From positions 179,045-243,044 of the forward strand of contig QPMI01000143.1 in assembly GCA_004431415.1 (NCBI GenBank): 64,000 nucleotides of DNA. Reading direction: 5' to 3'. The notes below the pieces were generated by a model, which was not told where the DNA came from, did not search any database, and was given only the letters and a program-made list of their open reading frames with translations. The DNA is from Cyanophora paradoxa (taxonomy: Eukaryota > Glaucocystophyceae > Cyanophorales > Cyanophoraceae). This document shows positions 54,302-63,971 of this stretch, piece by piece (the stretch's first letter is position 1; every line of letters starts with the position of its first letter). The position numbers and the translations under genes were made by a program.

Positions 54302-54328
54302 CTTTTTTATATCAGTTAGAGAATAAAA
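54302..54328. promoter_or_regulatory. 27-bp divergent promoter between two penton-like genes
   Basis: The whole space between the opposite ATGs (54301 minus, 54329 plus) is 27 bp and AT-rich. It contains TATAT/ATATA and GAATAAAA, so both genes must share core promoter signals. Confidence 0.5.
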
Positions 54329-55246
54329 ATGGTCGAAGACAAGCATCGACGCTGCGCCAGGCTCAGCTTTGACAGTAGAGACAGAAGGCCAATCGATTCA
54401 GAGGCAAACTTTGTGCTAGAAATAAATGAACCTATAATCAATCCAGTTGCTGTTCGACTTACCCAGTGTGAGTTCGCAAACAGCCTTTACACGAGCATTA
54501 GAGATGAGTATCTTTCGATCACCTTCCCCAACATTTGGACGGAAAATCTGGCAGTTTTTGAGCCTGGTATAATTACTACTGCAAATATGGGCGAAACAGA
54601 TCTTTACAACTTTGGCCTATCGTTTAAGTTTGAACTGGGGGGAATCGTAATAGCATATTTCAAATTGTTTCGGGACCCAGAGACACTGAAGATGTCTGCC
54701 TATTGCAACCGTTCCTGCACAGTAACCTGCCAGTTCAAAGCTCTATCGAATCTGCTAGGGCTGAACCGAAATGAGCCCCTCCAGCTGTCTCCTATCGTGT
54801 TTGAAGGAGGACAAAGATCAGTAACTGCAGCTGAGCGATATCTCGAGGTTGCTGGCATTCCAGTAACACCTTCACACCCTGAATATGGCGTGGATTTCAC
54901 CGAAAGAATGCGGAGTGAGCCACTTGGTTATGCTGTCGAATTTCCAAAGATAATTGACATGAACAGCGACCAGTATCTATTCCTAGTCTGTGAAGAGCTT
55001 CGACCATTTGCTTCAAAGCTTCGCCGTGGGGCCAAAACAATGTGCAACTACGGGCTTGCTCGAATTCAAATGAGTCAGGACGTTGGCAAATTCGTTTATA
55101 TAAATCAGGATCATCAAAGCGAATGGATCCCCATCGAAGAGCGTCTTGTGCTGACTTCCTTGCGACTGCGCATTGTAGACAGAGATGGTGATGATGTATT
55201 ACTGAATGGATTGCCATGGTCTGGGGAGCTCCAGTTCATCACTTAG
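54329..55246 (+). CDS. Second penton-like minor capsid protein
   Basis: 305 residues, intact. The N-terminus ARLSFDSRDRRPIDSEANFV..PVAVRLTQCEFANSLYT follows the pattern of PLV minor capsid proteins: 'S-DR..F-v', then a strand and 'v-L-..e-.N'. The C-terminus has LRIVDRDGDDVLLNGLPWSGE, like the ends of single-jelly-roll proteins. It is divergent from the frameshifted penton gene and probably an ancient paralogue. It could cap a special vertex or replace the broken copy. Assignment is by pattern only. Confidence 0.55.
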   Translation: MVEDKHRRCARLSFDSRDRRPIDSEANFVLEINEPIINPVAVRLTQCEFANSLYTSIRDEYLSITFPNIWTENLAVFEPGIITTANMGETDLYNFGLSFKFELGGIVIAYFKLFRDPETLKMSAYCNRSCTVTCQFKALSNLLGLNRNEPLQLSPIVFEGGQRSVTAAERYLEVAGIPVTPSHPEYGVDFTERMRSEPLGYAVEFPKIIDMNSDQYLFLVCEELRPFASKLRRGAKTMCNYGLARIQMSQDVGKFVYINQDHQSEWIPIEERLVLTSLRLRIVDRDGDDVLLNGLPWSGELQFIT

Positions 55247-55376
55247 GGAAAGTCGCCAGAGTTGCAGACAAGCAGCGACCGCTGCGCCAAACTGATTTGA
55301 AAAGTCGCAGACAAGCCGCTCGCTCGGCTGCGCCTGGGTTGCGCCCCGTTTTATTTCTTGGCACAATATATAAAAA
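55247..55376 (+). terminator. Two hairpin units at the 3' end of the penton-like gene
   Basis: Each unit is GCAGACAAGC followed by a stem and GCTGCGCC. Unit 1 has GCAGCG/CGCTGC with a 2-base loop (55272-55285). Unit 2 has AGCCG/CGGCT with a 6-base loop (55314-55329). They follow the stop codon and precede the next gene's TATATAAAAAATG. A role in transcript 3' end formation is inferred by analogy with hairpin-directed polyadenylation in giant viruses. Confidence 0.4.
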
Positions 55377-55709
55377 ATGTCGCAGTTGATGCCCATAGCT
55401 CAGATTGAAAAGTACTTACCGTTGATGCGGGACAAAAAAGTATCACTTGTTGCGATTGGAGATAAGCCAAGCACACAAACAAACCTAGGTTTTCTGCAAG
55501 CTTACCGCCGATTTGGTCCTGACGGAATCAAAAAGGAGCTCGCAACCAGAAACACAACTTGGTATCAGCGAAGAGAGAATTACATTAAGAGGCGACTGGG
55601 AGGGCGTAATGGAGCACCATTTTGGGAGAAAGATAAATCTGGCAGAACTATTCCAACACGTCTTGGACTCTCTCTGATTTCCTGGGCATTCATGCCGCCG
55701 CCTAATTAA
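55377..55709 (+). CDS. Small basic protein of unknown function
   Basis: 110 residues, start at 55377 directly after ATATATAAAAA. It contains IEKYLPLMRDKKVSLVAIGD, FLQAYRRFGPDGIKKEL and RRENYIKRRLGGRNGAPFW; it is rich in Arg/Lys, with no known motif. It lies between penton-like and patatin genes, so it may be a minor virion or DNA-binding component. Its end overlaps the convergent patatin gene by 8 bp. Confidence 0.55.
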   Translation: MSQLMPIAQIEKYLPLMRDKKVSLVAIGDKPSTQTNLGFLQAYRRFGPDGIKKELATRNTTWYQRRENYIKRRLGGRNGAPFWEKDKSGRTIPTRLGLSLISWAFMPPPN

Positions 55710-57186
55710 TGTAACGTCCCCGGAAATCAAGCCGGAATGCATTCACATTTATAAATTCGTTTGTTATAATTTGCACATAGTTATATACCTGTGGGGTGAA
55801 CAAATGCGAGTCACTATGCATTAGATCGAAGCCTGCCATTGTTGGGTTCGCAGCAAGCACATTTGCTAGGACCGTATTTTCAAAAAGCCTCCCATCTTGG
55901 ACATATCCTAAGTTGGTCAGAATGCTGAAATTAAATAGGACTCCGGCAGCAAATGCTGGCCCATACATAATGATTTGATGTAGCTCAAAAGGCTTGGGAA
56001 ACTCGACTTTAATCCAGGGATTAGGTAAAGTGCCCCCTTGGAACCCTGTTGAGTTGGGTCGCACATGAGAAGGTGGGTGCAATTCCTCAAAGTCGTTGCT
56101 TGTAATGTTTGCATCTGGAATTATAAACCAGTTGACATCAAATGGCGGCTCAACTGTTAAAGTAGACGATATGATTAGTCTCTCATCGTTCAGTAGGTCA
56201 TAGTTCGCCAGTAGAAAGCTGCAGAGTGCATTTATTTTAGCATTTATTTCGATTTGTTTCAGCCATAAATCTGTCGTGGAAATCAAATAAGAAATATTCG
56301 ATGGGGAGGCATCGTCAAGCTTGCTCATGACTGCAGCTGGTAGCGGAACACTTAAACGCCAGTATCTTGTTAGATTCCTATCCGCATCAACTGGAAGCAG
56401 TTCCTGCATTTGAAAGTGCGATTCCAGCTCGCTACCAGCCATTAGCATAGAAATGATTGGGCTGCCTGAGAGGGATAGGATCCAGCCCAGTGCGCCCCAG
56501 CCTGACGTCTCCGAATTCGAAAAGCCTGCAGTCAATTGCTCACTGGCTTGGACTTCACCACAGCTAATGCTCACAAGAACAATTGGATCTTCTGCATCGT
56601 AAATTTTACTGGCGTGGCTGAGTGCAGCAACTGAGGGATTATTCAAACAGGCAATTGCCCCGTCAACAAGGTTTTTGTCCCCTAGAACCTTCGGTGGAAA
56701 GAATGTAGGCGCTGCAGAAGATGCTCTCACTGCATCACGAATCAGCGTGCTTGAATATGGCCCATCCTTCGTAAAAACTACGGGCTGCATCCGAACTGTA
56801 TCAAACGCTGTTATTAATACATCTTTTGTCGATTCTGCAATTGTGTAGTCCTGGGCAACGTCTGTGAGCACCGACTCCAGAGGGTTTGCATCATAGCGGC
56901 TGCCTGAGAGCAAGCTTGTCAGTGATCTTGGATTTGCAAATATTGTTGGCAGGTTCGTTTGATATAGACTCAAGATATCACCTGCAGAATATCGGTAAGC
57001 GAGAACAGAGCCTGGAGTTGATGGAATAGCCAAACCGGCCGCTATTATCGCCCCTGTTGAGGTGCCTGCAAAGAAATCAAACAGCTGTGGTATTGCTTTC
57101 CCAGTAATCGCCTCAATCCGCTGTAGAATTCGGGCAATGACTATGCCACGAGCACCTCCACCTGATAGTGAGAGAATGACCTTCAT
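55702..57186 (-). CDS. Patatin-like phospholipase with C-terminal extension
   Basis: The start at 57186 (MKVILSLSGGGARG) is chosen because the domain begins there and TTATATAAGCC lies just upstream. The patatin core has the oxyanion loop SGGGARG, the nucleophile elbow GTSTG (Ser about residue 45), RASSAAPTFFPP and the catalytic dyad aspartate in VDGAIACLNNPS. All catalytic residues are present, so acyl-lipid hydrolase activity is expected. About 200 extra residues follow, with no motif I know; the part near DVNWFIIPDANITSND..WIKVEFPKPFELHQIIMYG looks like a beta-sandwich of discoidin type. It is divergent from the fibre gene, 24 bp apart. A role in membrane passage or lysis is inferred. Confidence 0.85.
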   Translation of the reverse strand: MKVILSLSGGGARGIVIARILQRIEAITGKAIPQLFDFFAGTSTGAIIAAGLAIPSTPGSVLAYRYSAGDILSLYQTNLPTIFANPRSLTSLLSGSRYDANPLESVLTDVAQDYTIAESTKDVLITAFDTVRMQPVVFTKDGPYSSTLIRDAVRASSAAPTFFPPKVLGDKNLVDGAIACLNNPSVAALSHASKIYDAEDPIVLVSISCGEVQASEQLTAGFSNSETSGWGALGWILSLSGSPIISMLMAGSELESHFQMQELLPVDADRNLTRYWRLSVPLPAAVMSKLDDASPSNISYLISTTDLWLKQIEINAKINALCSFLLANYDLLNDERLIISSTLTVEPPFDVNWFIIPDANITSNDFEELHPPSHVRPNSTGFQGGTLPNPWIKVEFPKPFELHQIIMYGPAFAAGVLFNFSILTNLGYVQDGRLFENTVLANVLAANPTMAGFDLMHSDSHLFTPQVYNYVQIITNEFINVNAFRLDFRGRYIN

Positions 57187-57210
57187 TTTTAAAAGGGGGC
57201 TTATATAAAA
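57187..57210. promoter_or_regulatory. 24-bp divergent promoter between patatin and fibre genes
   Basis: TTTTTAAAAGGGGGCTTATATAAAA fills the gap between ATGs at 57186 (minus) and 57211 (plus). The TATATAA word is 3-9 bp from the plus start, closer than a usual TATA box, so transcripts may be nearly leaderless. Confidence 0.5.
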
Positions 57211-59288
57211 ATGTCCTACATCTTGAAGAAGCCAGTGCCACTTCGTAGATCTCCAGATTTCGTTGATGATCGACTCATAAATATTCGCGTTTTCGGAAGC
57301 ATCTTGGCAGACTTCAATGCTGATCGTGACATCCACAGGACCGAGTTTAGTCGACCAGCTGCATTAATTCTGCGGAACTCCCACGTTGGTGCCCGGATAT
57401 TGCACAGAGATTCTGTCTTGGTCCCACTGAGAACTTTGTTGCTGAAATTATTGGGTCCAGGGCGTTGCCACGACACCTTCGCATTGCCTCCTCAGGCACA
57501 GTCTCCAAGTATGATTCCGGTAGATTGATATTTAGGCTACAAAATGATAGAGGGGTCCACACATCAGCTCTACGTCTAATTGATGAATCAAATGATGTCG
57601 CAAACAAAACTGCAGCTCACATCACTGGGCGAATTCTCCTTGGCGAAGATGCTGCAATATCAGTGCTTGCATCACAAATTCAGCCGTTCCCCTGGGATTT
57701 ACTATATACCGATGCACGAGAAGCAAATCTTCTTTTCGGGTTTGATGTAAATCAAATCGATACCGAGCCAGCCACCAGGTTCGATATTCCTGGATGCACC
57801 TTCGGCTCTATCTTGATTGAGGCTGACAGGCACCTGCTCCCGGCATTGCATGATAGATATGACCTAGGGCTTCGCACCAGGCAGTGGAGAAATATTCATG
57901 GAACTAATATTTATCAGGATGGTAAGAAGGTTAGCACCGAAGAGCAGGTTATCAACATTTTCAACTACTACTTCGGACCTATTGTCCCTATACCACCTCT
58001 TCCAGGGTTACCAAAGCCGCCAATCCCGGATGGACCTGGTCGAGAGCGAGTTGCTGATGAGACAGTTCCTTTTGGTCAACATATTGTCAGTTGGGAGCAA
58101 GTTCGCAATAAACCTATCTTCGAACCGAAAAAACAAATAGATGAACAGTATTTACCTCCTGAAATCGATATATTAGAGCTTGATGATTACCAATTTGTCC
58201 CAGATGAGGAAGAGTATTTACCTGACGGTTTCGACCCGCAAGAGTATGAGTATGATCAATACGACCCAAATGAGGAAGAGTATTTACCCGATGGTTTAGA
58301 TCCACAAGAGTATGAGTATGAACAGAATTATGAACCCCATGAGGAATATTTAGCAGATGGTCTCGAACCACCAGTTGTGGATTATGAGCAACCTTATGAA
58401 CCCATGAGGAGTTTTTACCAGATGGTTTACAACCGGAGCTTTTTGAGTTCTTTCCAGATTGGGAACAGATCAACAACAAACCAGCGAGATATCCACCAGA
58501 GGATCACAACCATGATTGGGATGAGATCTTGGGTAAACCTGAGAAATATCCACCTGAAGATCACAGCATGATTGGGGCGATATCGATGGAATTCCACCTG
58601 AGTTTCCGCCAGAAGACCATTTACATATTTGGAGCGAAATACGAGAGCAGCCCACTTTTGCATCAGCAGGAAATGTATTATTAGGAGATATTAACAATGG
58701 TGTGAGTCTCTACCAAAATATAAACACACCAGAAAGATTACAATTAAACGATTATTATGTGAATCGTCAGGGAATCGATGCAGGCACCACAATGGACGGT
58801 GAATTGTATATTAGACCACCCACAAGGATGTAATATTACCACTTGGTGGTGGAATTGAAATTAAAAATACAAAACCAGGAATCTACTTAACAAACTACTA
58901 CCCGATGATGTCCGATGACAGCAGGATTTATTTCTCTACCATCTGATCCAGCAAACTATGATAACAAAGATGCAACAATACAAATTAATGTGACTAATGT
59001 AAGCGATTTAGACGGATCAAGACCAAAATTAATATTTAGCCGTGAGCAACTCGCAGCAGAAACACTTTTAGGAGATCGCGATGATTATAAACAATGTGAG
59101 GTAGCATGGATTAAAACAAATTATAATGGTGGAGTTCCTGAGGGTCTTTTAGAAATCAATCAGAGAGCCTCAGCGAAAAACATTCATAACGAAAATATTT
59201 CAAGAGTCGTAACAGAAGATTATTTTAGATGGGATAATATCCCTGACGCACCCGAAAAATTCCCACCCTCAGACCATGAACATGTTAA

Positions 59289-59612
59289 GCAGATATTACG
59301 GATTTTGCACATACTCATGTCAAAGCCGATATTACGGATTTTGACCATACTCACACAAAAGCGCAAATCACAGATTTTGCCCACACTCACACAAAAGATC
59401 AAATAACAGATTTTGACCATACTCACACAAAAGCGCAAATAACAGATTTCGCACATGAACACGTCAAAGCCGATATTACAGATTTTGCCCATACTCACAC
59501 AAAAGACCAAATAACAGATTTCGCACACAAACATGTCAAAGCAGATATTACGGATTTTGCACATGAACACGTCAAAGCAGATATTACAGATTTCGCCCAT
59601 AGGCACAATTGG
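59289..59612 (+). repeat. Nine 36-bp tandem repeats coding ADITDFAHxHxK
   Basis: Each unit is 12 codons, e.g. GCAGATATTACGGATTTTGC.. coding A-D-I-T-D-F-A-H-T-H-V-K. Variants alternate ADI/AQI/DQI and AHEHV/AHTHT. Such repeats are common in phage tail fibres and form beta-helical or coiled shafts. The array is open in one frame. Confidence 0.9.
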
Positions 59613-62375
59613 GACGAAATAGATCAACAGCCAGTTTTTGCACAATTGAATGCAATCGGAAACGTTTTAATGGAGTCACACTTTACCAATCGATTAATAT
59701 ACCTGAAAGGCTATTTTTGAATGATCATTATGTTAGTCTCAATGGGTCGTTTACAGGTCAAGAAGGCACACCGATGGTTGGAACTCTTGCAGTAAGATTA
59801 CCGAGGGATTCTATCGTGAATACAATTTACGATGGCGATTTTAATGTAGGAATTAATGATACTTTCCCCAGTATCTATGTTACAAATTATCACCCGGGTG
59901 AAACAGGACAAGTAGCCGATTTTTCAGCAGCTATTCAAATTAACGTTACAGATCAAAGCGCATATGATGGAGCAAGACCTAAAATTGTGTTCACAAGAGA
60001 GAAAGTTGTAAACTACCTTCCTGTTGTGGACAACCCACAGACGATCACGGAAAATGTGAGATGGCATGGATTAAAACGACAACAGGTGGTGCCTTAGAAG
60101 TCAATCAGAGAATGGCGGCGAAAAACTTACACAATACCACCCTTTCCGGTGTTGTTACAGATGATTATTTAGAAAACAAAGATTATGTTACAAATACAGA
60201 ATTACAATTAGCTGTTACAGATTTTGTTACAGATACCGATTTAACGGCGGCACTTGCTAATTATCTACCTCTAACAGGTGGAACTGTAACAGGAACTGTG
60301 AATGCTACCACTTTACAAATTGGCGGAACCACAATACCAAAAGGTTACGATTTCGACCAATTAGATGTGGTTTCATCAGATAGAAGCGCAAATAATTGGA
60401 ATTTGAATTGGGTCGCAAGAACAGGACAAACAGGATGTTACACAACACCACATAAATGATGAAGATTGCAGTGGTTGTTGGATGAGGTGGACAGTTCCAG
60501 AAGGTATGAAATCGTTTTACATTCAGCATATGCCGTGGGCGAATTGTCGATATTATGATATCTACGGGCAAACAGCCAATAATTACCAGCATTTCTTAAA
60601 ACGTATAAATGCATATCAGGGAATCCAGGCAGTTAATCAAGATGGACACATAATACTGTTTTGTTTGCCTCAATCAATTGTGAGTTTTACACAAAGATAT
60701 ACATTCAAGGTCGAAAAGGTCGCATTCATCTTACGGGGGTTTTCGGTTGGAGTAGACAGAGAGCAACCGACAATGAATTGGGCATGATCTCTTGGGATAA
60801 TATATTTAGCAAACCATCATTTTACTCAGCCGCAGACCTTCCAGCAACAGCAAAATGGACAGTGGACAATTGGTTAAAATCAACAGACAATATAGAAAGA
60901 TTTTGGTTTGGAAATGGTAATACGACATATATTCGTGGTTATGGAAACTCTGATAATGTTTGTGTGGAGTTTCGCAATGGCTCCGATTTAGCATTATTAA
61001 AATCATATAATAATGGTAATTTATGGGTAGGAGGAACTTTAAATGTTACTACAAGTGTAAGCGCACCATCAATTACAGGAACTACTATAAATGCAACAAC
61101 CATAGATGTTGCAACATTAAAAAGAAATGGTTATGACGTTCCAAAATGTTACGCTTTTGATGACACAGTAGCAGGTGGCGCTTATCAGTTATTGAGTGGA
61201 ACTTGGATAACCGGTGGTGGGTGGTATTGGGATCCAGGATATAATTATGGAAGTTATGCACACAACAGTGAATACGATGATATAGCAGCTCCTACAACTA
61301 CTTGGATTCAGTATACAATACCCACAGCATTGGTTAATGGGACAGCATTCCTTACACATTTACCGTGGACCAATGGTCGTTATTTTGAGATTTGGGGAGT
61401 CCGTAGTAATGGAGCAATTGTATTTATTACGAGAGTTAATAACTATCAGCCACATGACGGCAGTAGCGACGGTTACCACAATGGAGTTAATAATGTCCCA
61501 ATCTTCCTTGCCGGTCGATTTACTCACATTCGTATTTATCCAAAAGTCGGAAGAGTTCACATTATGGGAATTGGTTTTACACACGATCGCGCACATAGTA
61601 GTTCTTATGGTGGTTCAACCGGTTTTATTCATTGGAATAATGTTTATAGTAAACCTACTATTCCTACATCCTATCTGTCGTTAACAGATGTCACTAATTC
61701 AATCGGAAACATTACCAGTTTTGATGTGGTTTCAGGATGGAATAGTGCAACTGTTTATTTTGTAGGATCGTGGTCGACAGGTTGGAAACCTACAACAGAC
61801 AATCCAGTAGAAGGATTTTATAGCACCATTACTGATGATCAAACCAGCAGTGACTACATGCAAATGGAAGTTCCCAGTGGAATGCGAACATGTCATGTCC
61901 AATATTTCTGTTGGACAAATTGCAGATATTTCGATATTGGAGGTTATCGAAACAATAGATGGAATCACATAATGCGAGTAAATACCTATCAGAATGCAGG
62001 AAATACCTATGCTGATTCACTGTGGCATGAAGGTTTAATATGGACTTCCTTCTTTTGTGAGAATTTCACACATATTCGATTTGTTGCAAGAAAGGGAAGA
62101 TGTCACATTGGAATGATTGGATGGACAAAAGAAAAAGGAAGAACAGCACCAGCAAATGGGATGATTTCATGGAGATAACGTTTTTAGTAAACCAAATTGC
62201 GCAACTTGGCCGTTGATACTTGGATTACTTCAAGTGAAGGTAATGGGAGAGTTTATTTTGGTTCATCAACTACATACATTAAAGGTTATGGTTACGAAAT
62301 GATCCATTTAGAAATGGAGTTGATATAACAATGCAAGCTTTTATAATGATGGTAACGCTTACTTTTGGGGATGGC

Positions 62376-62708
62376 TTACACAAGGAAGTGATAGAAGATA
62401 CAAAACCGACATTAAAAATATAACCGGCGCCCTTTCAGCAATCGAGAAATTACAGGGTGTGAGTTATAAAAAGATTGGTGATGGAAAAACAAAAAGTTAA
62501 TTTAGGTCTGATTGCGCAAGATGTCGAAAAAGTCATACCAGAAGTAGTAGGTAAAAATCACGAAAACTATCTAACCCTTGCATACACAGGTTTAATTCCA
62601 GTTCTCATAGAAGCCGTTAAAGAATTATCTAAGAAATGCAAAGATTTAACACAAACATGTGAAAATCTCCAAAGTCAAATAGACCAATGGCGCAGTCAGG
62701 CTGCTTAA
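62376..62708 (+). other. S74 intramolecular chaperone domain of the fibre
   Basis: QGSDRRYKTDIKNITGALSA, EKLQGVSYKKIGDG and, in the next frame, NLGLIAQDVEKVIPEVVG, NYLTLAYTGLIPVLIEAV, followed by a coiled coil. This is the peptidase S74 (endosialidase chaperone) pattern. The conserved Ser-Asp of GSDRRYK is the expected self-cleavage point, and the GLIAQ-VE stretch is present. A frameshift within the A runs at 62484-62495 splits it. In phage fibres this domain assists trimer folding and is then cut off. Confidence 0.85.
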
Positions 62709-62739
62709 CTGCCGTAATAAAAATGTCACAGTATAATAA

Positions 62740-63060
62740 ATGGCGACGTATCCACTTGGTGGAACTCCTTCTACTTCTTCTGAGCCTGTCGCTCTTGCTT
62801 TCGATACTATCAAACTTGTAGCCGCACTACAAACTGTCGAAAAAACAATACAACAAACTAACAAACTGTCACCGGTTGTTCATGAATATAAAAACCTCTT
62901 GGTTAATGTCCTTGCGCAATCGGCTTATGGTGATCCTGTTGCTAAATACTCTGAGTGCGATAGCAATATCAAAGCAATGACAGCCAATATTCAAGCTCTT
63001 TCTGTTGCTTACAAGCCCTTGGAGCGAGCCCTTGGAGCGAATCTAATCACTTTGGCTTGA
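62740..63060 (+). CDS. Small unidentified protein
   Basis: 106 residues from ATG 62740, which follows GTATAATAA. The sequence is mostly helical in appearance (TIKLVAALQTVEKTIQQTNK, KYSECDSNIKAMTANIQALS). A 13-bp doublet GCCCTTGGAGCGA (63018-63040) near the end codes the repeated LERALGAN-like part. No family recognised. It is in line with the fibre gene and may be a small structural protein. Confidence 0.5.
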   Translation: MATYPLGGTPSTSSEPVALAFDTIKLVAALQTVEKTIQQTNKLSPVVHEYKNLLVNVLAQSAYGDPVAKYSECDSNIKAMTANIQALSVAYKPLERALGANLITLA

Positions 63061-63069
63061 TGGTAGTTT

Positions 63070-63084
63070 GGCTTGTCTGCCGAC
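63070..63084 (-). repeat. Inverted third copy of the GCAGACAAGC word
   Basis: On the minus strand GTCGGCAGACAAGCC matches the word that opens both hairpin units at 55265-55340. It again lies between two genes, after the stop at 63060. Confidence 0.55.
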
Positions 63085-63116
63085 TTTTTTTTCTTTCCTT
63101 CTTAGTAAAATAAGCA

Positions 63117-63971
63117 ATGGGCGAATATAATCGGGTTCAGTTACCTATCTATTCACTTGGATCCCCTGCAAATCATTTTCGCCAACACGAAGTCAATGAT
63201 GAGGTTCGCGGTCTGGAATCCACTGAACGACCTAATTCTAACGGAAATGCTTTCGATAAAAATTCGATGATTCGAGTTAAAGAACTTCGAGCTGACAAGA
63301 ACTCAGGTGTAGTTAAAACCACTCGACTACTCGTAAGCAATGCAAATTTCTTCCAGCCAATAAATGGAGGCCCTGATGCTTACAGTGTTGATCTGAAAGC
63401 CCTCGATTTCGACAAGAATTCTGCTGCTGCTACAATTCGTTCAGGTGGAGCTTTTATTGGCGGTGGATGTCGTGTATCCGGTCCACTCTCTTCTTCTGTT
63501 TCGTTCAATGATGTTCCTGACACTCTTGAACAAAATGTTGAAAATCCACAACGAATTCGGTTCTATACACCTGTTGCACAGCAACCTTTTCTTCACTTCT
63601 ATGTTGCATCATCTGTCTCTCTTGAAAATTCAGAGTTGGTTTCCATTACAGGAACTGATCGTGTGAGAAGGAATATTCCTCTTCCCACAGCAATGCTTTC
63701 GATGTGCAGAGCAAACAACAATCAACCAGGTCACAATTACCTATTCTTTGTTCAAGCATCAAATCATTTCGGTCGGGGATATTGTGTATATAACAATTTG
63801 ACATTTACTTATGATTTGTTTGTCACTGAGGTAGGAGTTTACAATACTATGATTATGGGACTGAGAACAGATATAGCAGCTGTTTCGGCACTTCGTGGTG
63901 TGAATATTGCTGATATCTTTACAACCGGATTTTACCAGGAGCCAGATGTTATTGACGATCCTACTCCGTAA
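63117..63971 (+). CDS. Unidentified protein, possible virion component
   Basis: 284 residues from ATG 63117, preceded by TAGTAAAATAAGCA. It has repeated short turns (DLKALDFDKNSAAATIRSGG, FIGGGCRVSGPLSSS) and a beta-rich look (RIRFYTPVAQQPFLHFYVAS, NYLFFVQASNHFGRGYCVYN, TYDLFVTEVGVYNTMIMGL). No catalytic motif. Composition and promoter word match the element's other genes. It ends at 63971, and the element continues out of the window with no terminal repeat seen. Confidence 0.55.
   Translation: MGEYNRVQLPIYSLGSPANHFRQHEVNDEVRGLESTERPNSNGNAFDKNSMIRVKELRADKNSGVVKTTRLLVSNANFFQPINGGPDAYSVDLKALDFDKNSAAATIRSGGAFIGGGCRVSGPLSSSVSFNDVPDTLEQNVENPQRIRFYTPVAQQPFLHFYVASSVSLENSELVSITGTDRVRRNIPLPTAMLSMCRANNNQPGHNYLFFVQASNHFGRGYCVYNNLTFTYDLFVTEVGVYNTMIMGLRTDIAAVSALRGVNIADIFTTGFYQEPDVIDDPTP

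Larger units (their letters stand above)
57211..62708 (+). pseudogene. Giant fibre-like gene, broken by about 16 single-base shifts
   Basis: Homologous modules continue across frames for 5.5 kb, so I read one gene of about 1800 codons. Order: an N-terminal domain (MSYILKKPVPLRRSPDFVDD..), a block with TENFVAEIIGS and RLIFRLQND, an acidic PDEEEYLPDGFDPQEYEYDQ repeat (58190-58400), two copies of a YQ-IN-PERL-LND-YV module (58710 and 59680), nine ADITDFAH repeats (59289-59612), three copies of a domain with W-N-RYF-I-G and FTHIR (60480-62170), and a C-terminal S74 chaperone. Shifts are at about 57395, 58403, 58567, 58827, 58904, 58914, 59288, 59670, 60054, 60455, 60649, 62173, 62212, 62299, 62336 and 62490. 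All but 62173 fit loss of a base. Neighbouring genes are intact. It would be an attachment fibre of the virion if functional. Confidence 0.7.

Noticed and set aside
59289-59612. Regular 36-bp repeats resembling a CRISPR array
   Set aside because: Units are directly adjacent without spacers and translate to a fibre repeat in an open frame.
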